Shown here: positions 1-6,659 of the stretch, in pieces
Numbering within the stretch: position 1 is the stretch's first letter
How the letters are laid out: every line of letters starts with the position of its first letter
NCBI GenBank assembly: GCA_002376725.1
Contig: DFOM01000056.1
Coordinates: 1-9,289, forward strand
From: Cloacimonetes bacterium UBA3541
GTDB taxonomy: Bacteria; Cloacimonadota; Cloacimonadia; Cloacimonadales; Cloacimonadaceae
Length of the DNA: 9,289 nucleotides
Direction: 5' to 3'
Translations under genes and position numbers: made by a program
The notes under the pieces: generated by a model
What the model was told of the DNA's origin: nothing
What the model saw: the letters and a program-made list of their open reading frames with translations, nothing else
Databases searched by the model: none

Positions 1-203
1 TGGAACTATGTATAAAAACCTATCTTTTTATCTAAGTGCTACACAAATAATATAGTTAATATATCAATTTCGGCAATCAAAATTGCTGTTAAATTACAAT
101 TAACCATATCCCAAAGCATTAAAAAAATACTCTCGGGAGTGCACTAACACTCTATATTTCTATAAAAGAACGATAAAATAGCAAAAAACACAATAAATAG
201 TTC
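1..203. other. AT-rich non-coding region downstream of cas4
   Basis: No reading frame of note lies here. Besides the candidate terminator it has a 7-bp stem (CGGCAAT 71-77 with ATTGCTG 82-88, one G-U pair) and GTTAA/TTAAC arms (88-92, 100-104). In type I-B loci the array and its AT-rich leader often lie next to the adaptation genes, so this could be the beginning of a leader whose repeats lie beyond position 1. No CRISPR repeat unit is visible in the window, so that remains inference. Confidence 0.4.
121..152 (-). terminator. Weak candidate terminator after cas4
   Basis: In the message direction a GAGTG-TTAGTG-CACTC stem (137-152) and an overlapping ACTC-CCGA-GAGT stem (129-140) are followed by A and seven T residues (121-127). 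The two stems exclude each other. The stem directly before the T-run has only four base pairs, so termination would be inefficient. It lies about 50-80 bases after the cas4 stop, where an operon end is expected. Confidence 0.35.
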
Positions 204-794
204 TCAGGCAACGCAGATATTTCTATAGGTACAATCTGAGCATTTTACTTTAGAATTAGATCCTTTAGGATAATATTCTAAGTTTATAATTTTGAATATT
301 TCGTCAACTAAAATAATGGCTTTATTTTTCATATTATCCGTGATAGTAATTTCTTCTAGATGATTATTGGATCTGGTATAGACAATAAAAGCTTTATTAA
401 CTGGAATATTGAAATTTTCAGAAATTAACAGGGCATAAAGTGTTTGTTGGTATATATGTGTTTTAAAGATTTTATTTTCCCAGAAGGCATATTTATAATC
501 TAAGGGTGCAGCAGTTCCATCGTCCAGAAATAGAACTTCATCCACTTTCCCGACTAATTTAAGCTTTTCGGAAGTAAGATATACATCAATTAGTTTATCA
601 ATAGCGCCGGCTTTTTTTCTTAAATAATCCTTATTTTGTATGATTTTTAGCTTGTGAATATCTCTACCTTTATTTACAAGAGCTCTTCTATGTTCGTGTT
701 GTTCAACTTTTATAACATTCATATAATATACATAACGAGGACAGAAAAGATACTCTATCAGTTCGGAAGGTGTTATATATTGAAAATCATTCAT
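204..794 (-). CDS. cas4: CRISPR-associated exonuclease Cas4 (RecB-like, Fe-S cluster)
   Basis: Cas4 is a RecB/PD-(D/E)XK-family nuclease that works with Cas1-Cas2 in spacer acquisition, trimming prespacers and selecting those next to a correct PAM. Over 196 residues the family layout is clear: an N-terminal cysteine in FCPR (Cys18), His47 in GRDIHK, the acidic residue of GKVDEV (Asp85), the DYK motif (Asp99, Lys101), QQTLY (116-120), and a C-terminal cysteine cluster CSDCTYRNIC (Cys185, 188, 194). The four cysteines would bind an iron-sulphur cluster, so the enzyme looks intact. The ATG overlaps the cas2 stop in an ATGA and has no Shine-Dalgarno sequence in front, so translation is probably coupled to cas2. 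It is the last gene of the operon. Placing cas4 after cas2 differs from the usual I-B order, in which it precedes cas1. Confidence 0.95.
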   Translation of the reverse strand: MNDFQYITPSELIEYLFCPRYVYYMNVIKVEQHEHRRALVNKGRDIHKLKIIQNKDYLRKKAGAIDKLIDVYLTSEKLKLVGKVDEVLFLDDGTAAPLDYKYAFWENKIFKTHIYQQTLYALLISENFNIPVNKAFIVYTRSNNHLEEITITDNMKNKAIILVDEIFKIINLEYYPKGSNSKVKCSDCTYRNICVA

Positions 795-1081
795 AGGAAA
801 AACGCTTTTATTTCGTCAGTTATTAATGCAGGGTCAAAAGCTTGTCCGAGTAATTCACAATTATTAAAATCTTCACTACACATAGGGAAAATATATACTC
901 TATCAACTTCTGGATTGATAAGCTCATTAATCTGACAGCTTAACTCTTTACATTTAGTTTTATTCATATCTCCGAGGAATACAGAATACTGCACTCTGTA
1001 TATACCAGCTTTTTCACAACATTTAGCAACTTTATTGCGGGTTTTATCCTTAACTATATCATACATAACCCAGGTTAGCAT
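791..1081 (-). CDS. cas2: CRISPR-associated protein Cas2
   Basis: Cas2 is the small ferredoxin-fold protein that bridges two Cas1 dimers in the spacer-integration complex. The 96 residues begin with the typical first strand ending at Asp8 (VMYDIV), followed by a helix with KVAKCCEKAG and then the hallmark YRVQYSVFLG (28-37). A later strand, VYIFPMC, matches the family's IYPLC-type segment. The length is normal. The sequence is cysteine-rich (six Cys: 21, 22, 44, 49, 68, 75), without an obvious metal-site spacing. Its ATG shares one base with the cas1 stop (TAATG), and a GGAG lies 7 nt upstream inside cas1. Its own stop overlaps the cas4 ATG (ATGA). The position between cas1 and cas4 and the sequence agree, so the call is secure. 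Confidence 0.95.
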   Translation of the reverse strand: MLTWVMYDIVKDKTRNKVAKCCEKAGIYRVQYSVFLGDMNKTKCKELSCQINELINPEVDRVYIFPMCSEDFNNCELLGQAFDPALITDEIKAFFL

Positions 1082-2133
1082 TATTCTTCTCCATCATCTT
1101 CAAAGCAACTATTTAGGAAATTATTTAATTTTTTGTTAATAGATTTTTCCAGGTAATAATCCCTTTTTTTTATAAGAAAATTAGCAAAAGCATGGGCATC
1201 CGTTTGAATCATATCAATTTTTTTTCTATTTTTATTACGATAACGGATGATAGTATCGAAGTTTTCAATGAGTTCTGGAGCCAGGAATTTTTTTCCTTCG
1301 GAAGTAAGAGACACACCTTTATGCACCGGTTCAATAAATTCGGGAGAGAATTTATGTCTTGAAAAGATATAAAAGACAGGTTCATCCACTAATATGCGGT
1401 ATGGTTCAATAAAATCAAATACAAAGGATTTTTTGTTATAATTATCACTATGAAAAATACCGAGATAGGGATCAAGACCAGCAATAATTAAAGCTCGTTC
1501 CACTTTAGAATATAAGATACCATAACCGTAGTTAAGCATAGCATTAAAAGGATCTTTAGCAGGTCTTGAACTTCTACCTTCAAACTTGTAATTGAGAGGA
1601 ATTAACTCGTCAAGCACAGAAAAATAATTTTTAGAAGCGTTGCCTTCCCAACCCATAAAAGAGCCAGTTAGATCTTGAATATTCCCTTCAGAATTCATTA
1701 TGTTAATTGCAGCTTGTACCATATTATCCATTTTATCCTTAAAAATGTTTTTATCAACCTCTCTTTTAGAGATTAACCTCTGCAAAAAGCGGTATTGATT
1801 CATAATCTTAATACAAATCCAATCTTTAATGAACTGTAGACCCGTATTATCAGAAAGCATTTCTAATTGACGCCTACGAATCAATACGGTACTTCCAATT
1901 TTAGGGAACCAGATTCTTCCATAGGGATTGCCATATTTATCCAAAAACACGATGTCAATGTTATAATCCATTGCCAGTTGAATGGCATCAGTAGTTATGG
2001 TAACCGCATTGGAAATAATGATGGAAGTAACTTTTTCTGGAGCTAATTTCACTTTTTTATCTTCAACCAGGATTTCAAATAAGTCATCCTTTTTTCTGAT
2101 AAAACTGCCATAGGTATTTAGATGTAATTCCAT
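1081..2133 (-). CDS. cas1: CRISPR-associated integrase Cas1 (type I-B)
   Basis: Cas1 is the metal-dependent integrase that, with Cas2, inserts new spacers at the leader end of the CRISPR array. The 350 residues show the N-terminal beta domain (ELHLNTYGSFIRKKDD; NAVTITTDAIQLAMDYNIDI) and a helical catalytic domain. The three metal ligands can be placed: Glu163 in GWEGNASKNYF, His228 in GIFHSDN and Asp240 in VFDFIEPYR, with the EP pair following as in most Cas1 proteins. Length is normal and there is no sign of truncation. The start codon overlaps the cas3 stop by one base (TAATG). No Shine-Dalgarno sequence is visible in the 25 bases before it, so termination-reinitiation from cas3 is the likely mode. 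It is adjacent to cas2 and cas4, forming the adaptation half of the operon. Confidence 0.97.
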   Translation of the reverse strand: MELHLNTYGSFIRKKDDLFEILVEDKKVKLAPEKVTSIIISNAVTITTDAIQLAMDYNIDIVFLDKYGNPYGRIWFPKIGSTVLIRRRQLEMLSDNTGLQFIKDWICIKIMNQYRFLQRLISKREVDKNIFKDKMDNMVQAAINIMNSEGNIQDLTGSFMGWEGNASKNYFSVLDELIPLNYKFEGRSSRPAKDPFNAMLNYGYGILYSKVERALIIAGLDPYLGIFHSDNYNKKSFVFDFIEPYRILVDEPVFYIFSRHKFSPEFIEPVHKGVSLTSEGKKFLAPELIENFDTIIRYRNKNRKKIDMIQTDAHAFANFLIKKRDYYLEKSINKKLNNFLNSCFEDDGEE

Positions 2134-4511
2134 TATAAAGAGAGACAGGAGGAAGTTTCAAATGAATATATATTTAAGCCAGAATCAAAATTATAGAATT
2201 CCGAAATATTTTCTTTTTCTACAAAATAGATATAATCATCCAGTTTTTCTAAGTTAATAGAATCTTGAATGGTTTTGATTTCGTTACTAGTTAGATTAAT
2301 TTCATAAGAACTGAGAATGCGATAATTTTGTTTGATATTATCCCTTATTTTGAAGAACTCGTTTTTATCGCCTTTTATTATTTTTAAGCTATTTATATCT
2401 TCAATAATAGAGTTTTTAGCTTGAGTGGCAGTATCATCTGCAAGCAGATATAAAGAATAATTAGCATAGTCATTTTCAATCAACTTAAAATTCTTTATAG
2501 GAATTTGATTTTTAAAATATTGATCATAGTTCAGATCTTTAATAGCCCTTAATATAGCTTCACCTTCAGCTCTAATATCTAAGTTTTTATAATAATCTTT
2601 CACGATATCATCAAATTGAATGCTGGTAATGTTTGTATAATCCTCAAGAATTTCAGCGGTTTGTTGTAGTAGATACTTATCATAAATTAATTTACTCAAT
2701 ATATGCTTTTCGTCTTTCAAATTAACTACAAACATTTGTCCGCCAAGCTCTCCATATTCATTATGCCTATTACATCTTCCGGCAACTTGAATAATGCTAT
2801 CCAGAGGACCAAAATCACGATAAACTTTCTGGAAACTAAGATCAACTCCAGCTTCAATTAATTGGGTAGATACAAGAATCACTTTATTTTTCTTATCTTT
2901 TAATAAGTTATTAACTTTTTCAATGATACTTTTCCGGTGTTTAGGTATATGCAAAGTAGTTAAACAAAAAATCTGATAATCTTCAGAATAGTTGGATTTG
3001 ATATAATTATAAACTTCAATAGCAGAGCGTTTTGTGTTCATAACAATCAGAACAGATTCAGCATCTTCCAGATTAATAATATCTTTACAAAAATCTTTTA
3101 TATCAAGCGCTTTATTCTGGTCTAAAGGTGAGATATGAATCCTAACGCGATTAAAATCTGGAATATCAAATAGAGAAGATGGTGATAATTCAATATATGA
3201 ATTTGGAGAATAAATATGTGGTTGCGTAGCAGTACAGGATAAAATGTAAGTATCAAATTTTTCAGCGAGCACTTTAAATAGAACTTGTAGCAAGCAATAA
3301 TATTTTGGGGGTATATTCTGGACTTCGTCTAAGAGAATAATAGCATTGATGATATTATGTAGCTTCCTAATCATATTATTTTTATCGCTGATTAAGGAAT
3401 GGAACAACTGCACGAAGGTAGATATTACACAACCTGATTCCCAGGCTTCAATAAAGAAGAGGTTTTTGGGTAATTCTTCCTGGTAATAATTATAATTTGT
3501 TTCCTGATTATTAGTTTCAGTGTAGTCAACGAGATGATGATGCTTAACGATATATTTATAATCCAGAGGTAAAGAATCTGAAAGATTAGATTTCAGGACA
3601 TTTTCAAATTCCTGATAGTTCTGGTCAATGATTGAAGTATAAGGAAGACAATATATAACCCGGCGAGATTTATTTTCAAGATATTGTATGCTATTAGCAA
3701 ATTCCAGGCAAGCAAAAGTTTTTCCACTTCCAGTAGGAGCAGTGATAGAATATAGTTTTTGTGAATCAGATAGGTGGGGGTTATTTTTGATGTGATCCAG
3801 GAATTGATTTCTCAAAGAAGTCAATTTATCAGGACTTTGATTTTTTTCAGCGATTATTTTAGAAGGAGAGTAATTAAGTTTAGAATAAATTTCTTTAACT
3901 GGGAGGAAAATCATTCTACTTGCACTATGTTTATCAGCATCTATAAGTACGGAGAACAGTAGATTTTGAATAAGAAACAATTCCATAGCTTTTTCTCTAT
4001 CATCGCCAAAAGTGTTTTCAGGCAAATCATCTATTTCATCGTAAAGATCATCAATCTTTTCTTTGGTTAAAGAAGGTAGCTGGATATTATGTTGATTTAA
4101 TAAGGCATTCAAAACCTTATCATCCATCAGACTGGTCTTTACACTTTCATAAATTTGGTGAGTGATATAAGGTGAGTCATTATGATCTTCCCCAAAGGCA
4201 GTTAGGTCGCTATGATGTTTCTGGATACATTTATAAGCCTGAGGGGCAAAAAAGGAATATTCTTTCCAATTTTTAAAATTGATATAAGCGATAATAGCAG
4301 AGACAGAGCTATGTTGAGAATTGCTTTTTGAACCGCCTCTAATATATTCCTGAAAAAAATATGAAGCTTTACCCAGATCATGCATCAGACCTATTTTTTC
4401 GGCGATATCAGCTAAATTTTCTTTCGTGACTAAACTTAAATTTAGTGAAAGGTCCAGAATTAATTCTTTAGATTTATCAGCCACTTCTCTAAGATGTTTA
4501 TCTAAAGTCAA
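2133..4511 (-). CDS. cas3: CRISPR-associated helicase-nuclease Cas3 (HD + SF2 helicase)
   Basis: Cas3 is recruited by Cascade at a target, unwinds DNA in an ATP-dependent way and degrades it through its HD domain. Counting from the TTG at 4511 (792 residues), the N-terminal HD nuclease has His6 (KHLREV), HD at 44-45 (MHDLGKA), HH at 99-100 and the LIDAD segment near 190. The SF2 helicase follows: Walker A APTGSGKT (258-265), DEVQ box (395-398), SCTATQP (425-431), STQLIEAGVDLSF (548-560) and arginine-finger motif QVAGRCNRH (575-583). All motifs look intact. HD and helicase are in one chain. The start is uncertain. TTG 4511 has no ribosome site and would leave a 32-nt gap after cas5. The frame is open upstream to a TGA at 4572-4574 but has no ATG, GTG or TTG. 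A strong AGGAGG (4559-4564) points to a non-canonical ATT at 4550, which would give 805 residues. The stop overlaps cas1 (TAATG). Confidence 0.95.
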   Translation of the reverse strand: MTLDKHLREVADKSKELILDLSLNLSLVTKENLADIAEKIGLMHDLGKASYFFQEYIRGGSKSNSQHSSVSAIIAYINFKNWKEYSFFAPQAYKCIQKHHSDLTAFGEDHNDSPYITHQIYESVKTSLMDDKVLNALLNQHNIQLPSLTKEKIDDLYDEIDDLPENTFGDDREKAMELFLIQNLLFSVLIDADKHSASRMIFLPVKEIYSKLNYSPSKIIAEKNQSPDKLTSLRNQFLDHIKNNPHLSDSQKLYSITAPTGSGKTFACLEFANSIQYLENKSRRVIYCLPYTSIIDQNYQEFENVLKSNLSDSLPLDYKYIVKHHHLVDYTETNNQETNYNYYQEELPKNLFFIEAWESGCVISTFVQLFHSLISDKNNMIRKLHNIINAIILLDEVQNIPPKYYCLLQVLFKVLAEKFDTYILSCTATQPHIYSPNSYIELSPSSLFDIPDFNRVRIHISPLDQNKALDIKDFCKDIINLEDAESVLIVMNTKRSAIEVYNYIKSNYSEDYQIFCLTTLHIPKHRKSIIEKVNNLLKDKKNKVILVSTQLIEAGVDLSFQKVYRDFGPLDSIIQVAGRCNRHNEYGELGGQMFVVNLKDEKHILSKLIYDKYLLQQTAEILEDYTNITSIQFDDIVKDYYKNLDIRAEGEAILRAIKDLNYDQYFKNQIPIKNFKLIENDYANYSLYLLADDTATQAKNSIIEDINSLKIIKGDKNEFFKIRDNIKQNYRILSSYEINLTSNEIKTIQDSINLEKLDDYIYFVEKENISEFYNFDSGLNIYSFETSSCLSL

Positions 4512-4543
4512 TTCTGGATAACCAGTCCTTGCAGGATGAGAAA

Positions 4544-5314
4544 TTATAATATAGCAATCCTCCTTTTTTTCTCATCGTCCAGTTCATAGACATTTTGAAA
4601 TTTACCCGTTATTCTATTCCCATTAATATCTACAACGATATTGCCAAAACGGATGGTCTGTCGGTATTCTTTCTTTTTTCCTTTTTCTAATCTTTGTTCC
4701 AGAGGCATTCTTTCCATAATCAAATCATATTTATCAGTATCTATATCTCTAATCTGTTCCATATTAATTGCTGAGTCTAAATAATCCGATTCTGCAACAA
4801 GACTGATATGTTCATAACAGTTAATCAATTCAAGATTTGCCAGGAATTGTCTCTGACCTAAAGCAATCCCATATCCAAAATCTCGCTTGAGTATTTTATC
4901 TTTCAGGATTAGAAAACTATTTTCTTCACTTTTACTGTTAAAACAAAGGTAAATTAACCATTCCAGATTTCCATCACCTCGTGCTTTTAGCAATTCCAGT
5001 CTACATTGTTTATGTTCAGAAAGGTCATTGATGATCTTACTTTTGTCTGAAGCATAATTCAGAGTTTGAAAGATTTTTAGATAATTATTACTATTCGTTA
5101 ACGAGACAGCTATACCTAATTTATCAGAGCTCATCAAATCATAATAATTATCACGAGGTATTTGTAGCATAGAAGCCAATAAACCACAAACAGTGGTTCT
5201 GGGTGGCAACATATAAGTTAGCGATGAAGCATTAGTATAAAATTTCCTGAAATGGGCAAATTTACCACTAAGCTTCAGCTCTAAGACCTGATCTGTATTT
5301 AAGGGAATATTCAT
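4544..5314 (-). CDS. cas5: Cascade subunit Cas5 (type I-B, Cas5b/Cas5h)
   Basis: Cas5 is the RAMP-fold subunit that binds the 5' handle of the crRNA at the foot of Cascade and contacts Cas8. The 256 residues carry the characteristic N-terminal segment: GKFAHFRKFYTNASSLTY followed by MLPPRTTVCGLLASML (about 17-50), the signature of the Cas5h/I-B family. A glycine-containing loop segment FGYGIALGQRQFLANL (146-161) follows in the second half. Length is normal. I see no sign that it acts as a crRNA-cutting Cas5 as in type I-C, since a dedicated Cas6b is present. The start has AGGGGGA a few bases upstream and lies 12 nt after the cas7 stop. The last codons (KKRRIAIL) double as the ribosome site for cas3. 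Confidence 0.94.
   Translation of the reverse strand: MNIPLNTDQVLELKLSGKFAHFRKFYTNASSLTYMLPPRTTVCGLLASMLQIPRDNYYDLMSSDKLGIAVSLTNSNNYLKIFQTLNYASDKSKIINDLSEHKQCRLELLKARGDGNLEWLIYLCFNSKSEENSFLILKDKILKRDFGYGIALGQRQFLANLELINCYEHISLVAESDYLDSAINMEQIRDIDTDKYDLIMERMPLEQRLEKGKKKEYRQTIRFGNIVVDINGNRITGKFQNVYELDDEKKRRIAIL
4559..4564 (-). promoter_or_regulatory. Strong ribosome binding site for cas3, inside the 3' end of cas5
   Basis: The message reads AGGAGG here, preceded by seven A residues. It lies within the last codons of cas5. Eight bases downstream is an in-frame ATT (4550-4548) of the cas3 frame, followed by ATA and ATT codons. The nearest conventional start of the cas3 frame, TTG at 4511, is 47 bases away, too far to be served by this site. 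The site therefore argues for a cas3 start near 4550. It is also coding sequence (Arg-Arg of cas5), so chance conservation cannot be excluded. Confidence 0.6.
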
Positions 5315-5326
5315 AATTCCCCCTAA

Positions 5327-6193
5327 TTAGTAAGGAAGTTTATGTTTCCAATCTTCCTGAATAAAAATCTTATCAAAATCAGGAATGGAAATCTCCTCGT
5401 CTTTCCAGTAATGAATAATATTAATCTTATCCTTGTTCTGATTTAAATAGTTAATTAGGGCACTGATATCAAGTTCATAATCTTCAGGTTTTCGGATAAG
5501 ACTAAGATTTTCAGCAATTCTGGAGTCGGAAGATTTGACTTTAATCATATTTCTTAAGTCTTTCAAAAATTTATCCTTCCCATTCAATTCAATTCTTAAA
5601 TAGAGCCGGGGATATTGTCCAATTTTAGTTCTTGTTCTTGCAAGAGGTATAGCCATAATCATTGCTTCATCTAATAATTGGATATCTTCTTCGGTGAGTT
5701 TTGTTTCTACAGAAGTATTGGCATTAATGCTCCCGGAAAAAGCTATAAGAGAATAATAAACCCGGTAATCTTGACCTATTCCCTGGCCACCAGAAAAGCT
5801 GGAAGTAATGGTAGAACTATCCACAATTTCAACTGGATGTAAAGAATAACCCCAATTGAACTGAACCGGACCAGTAAAATGTCCACCCTTATCTTTTTCG
5901 GCAGTAACGGCACCAAATAGACGAACATCTATAAGGTCACGATGCTCTTTACCCCCATCTTTTAATTGTTTGCTTCTTTCATCAGCATCTTTTGCTTTGT
6001 TCGTGATAAATATTTCCTGTTCTTTTACTTCTTCAAAATAATCTCTAAGATAGCGTTTCAATCTGACATCTGATACTAAATTAGTGGAAGTAGCATAGTC
6101 CATCCGTGGTTTGTTTTCGTTGTCCATATCCCCATTAGGATTGCACATTTGAGCATCGTAAAGAAATAGGATTTCAGAATTATTGTTAATCAT
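5327..6193 (-). CDS. cas7: Cascade backbone subunit Cas7 (type I-B, Csh2 family)
   Basis: Cas7 polymerises along the crRNA to form the Cascade backbone and presents the guide for target pairing. From the chosen start the protein has 288 residues. The N-terminal RAMP strand and DevR/Csh2-type signature are plain: LFLYDAQMCNPNGDMD, then NENKPRMDYATSTNLVSDVRLKRYLRDY (about 10-52). LIDVRLFGAV (88-95), FTGPVQFNWGYSL (106-118) and SGGQGIGQDYRVYYSLIAF (134-152) follow in family order. The start is the second of two adjacent ATGs, with AGGAGG (6200-6205) six bases upstream; the first ATG (6196) is only three bases from it. The frame is open up to 6298, but that extension is an isoleucine-rich shadow of the cas8b tail and is rejected. 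The first 8 bases overlap the end of cas8b (ATGATTAA), implying coupling that could help balance subunit ratios. Confidence 0.95.
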   Translation of the reverse strand: MINNNSEILFLYDAQMCNPNGDMDNENKPRMDYATSTNLVSDVRLKRYLRDYFEEVKEQEIFITNKAKDADERSKQLKDGGKEHRDLIDVRLFGAVTAEKDKGGHFTGPVQFNWGYSLHPVEIVDSSTITSSFSGGQGIGQDYRVYYSLIAFSGSINANTSVETKLTEEDIQLLDEAMIMAIPLARTRTKIGQYPRLYLRIELNGKDKFLKDLRNMIKVKSSDSRIAENLSLIRKPEDYELDISALINYLNQNKDKINIIHYWKDEEISIPDFDKIFIQEDWKHKLPY

Positions 6194-6659
6194 CATTTTC
6201 CTCCTGATTTGTTTCTGTATTATTATTATTATTTTCCTGGGATTTAAGTTTTTTTCTATTATATTCATAAGCTCTATAATTATTATAAGCTCTGCCACAT
6301 AAAATATGATAGACCACTTCTTCCGGTGTTAAAGACGATTTAGAAATATTTTGTAGACATTCACGAAAATAATTCTCGGTTATGGGATCAAAATAGGTAC
6401 CCCAGACATTTCGCTTATCATCTACCAATGCAACAATGGATAAAACTTTCTGAACGGGTATGCCTCTAAGGTTTAGTCTATTAATCAAAGTAGATTTGAT
6501 ATCTTTTTGTTTTTGTTTAGATTCAACTTCGGCAATATATTTTCCTAAAATAAATAAACCCTGAGCATAATAATTATTTCCATACACTTCAGAATGGGTG
6601 TTAAAATATTCCTTAAGTTCTTCATCCTCTAATGCGGAAATCAAATTGCGTTCTTCCAT
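6186..6659 (-). CDS. cas11b: Predicted internally translated small subunit Cas11b, within cas8b
   Basis: Many type I-B, I-C and I-D loci lack a separate small-subunit gene and make Cas11 from an internal start in the 3' part of cas8 or cas10d. Here an in-frame ATG codes Met540 of Cas8b (GVTIMEERNL). It is preceded by AAGGAG with exactly eight bases between them, as good a ribosome site as any in the operon. Initiation would give a 157-residue, mainly helical protein identical to the Cas8b C-terminus, about the size expected for Cas11. No other candidate small-subunit gene is present, which strengthens the case. The sequence shows the start signal; the separate protein is inferred. Confidence 0.7.
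   Translation of the reverse strand: MEERNLISALEDEELKEYFNTHSEVYGNNYYAQGLFILGKYIAEVESKQKQKDIKSTLINRLNLRGIPVQKVLSIVALVDDKRNVWGTYFDPITENYFRECLQNISKSSLTPEEVVYHILCGRAYNNYRAYEYNRKKLKSQENNNNNTETNQEENDD

Noticed and set aside
654..935. 93-codon open frame on the plus strand
   Set aside because: It lies antisense over the cas4/cas2 junction, both of which are clear genes, and its product has no family features.
3774..3962. 62-codon open frame on the plus strand
   Set aside because: Antisense to the cas3 coding region; low-complexity hydrophobic product, no ribosome site of note.
4536..4557. TTG at 4557-4555 just after AGGAGG as the cas3 start
   Set aside because: It is out of frame with cas3, only one base from the ribosome site, and its frame ends after about 19 codons.
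6194..6298. Longer Cas7 N-terminus beginning at 6298
   Set aside because: The added 35 residues are an isoleucine-rich out-of-frame reading of the cas8b tail (AAT repeat), lie over 100 bases before the AGGAGG, and are not part of the Csh2 family N-terminus.
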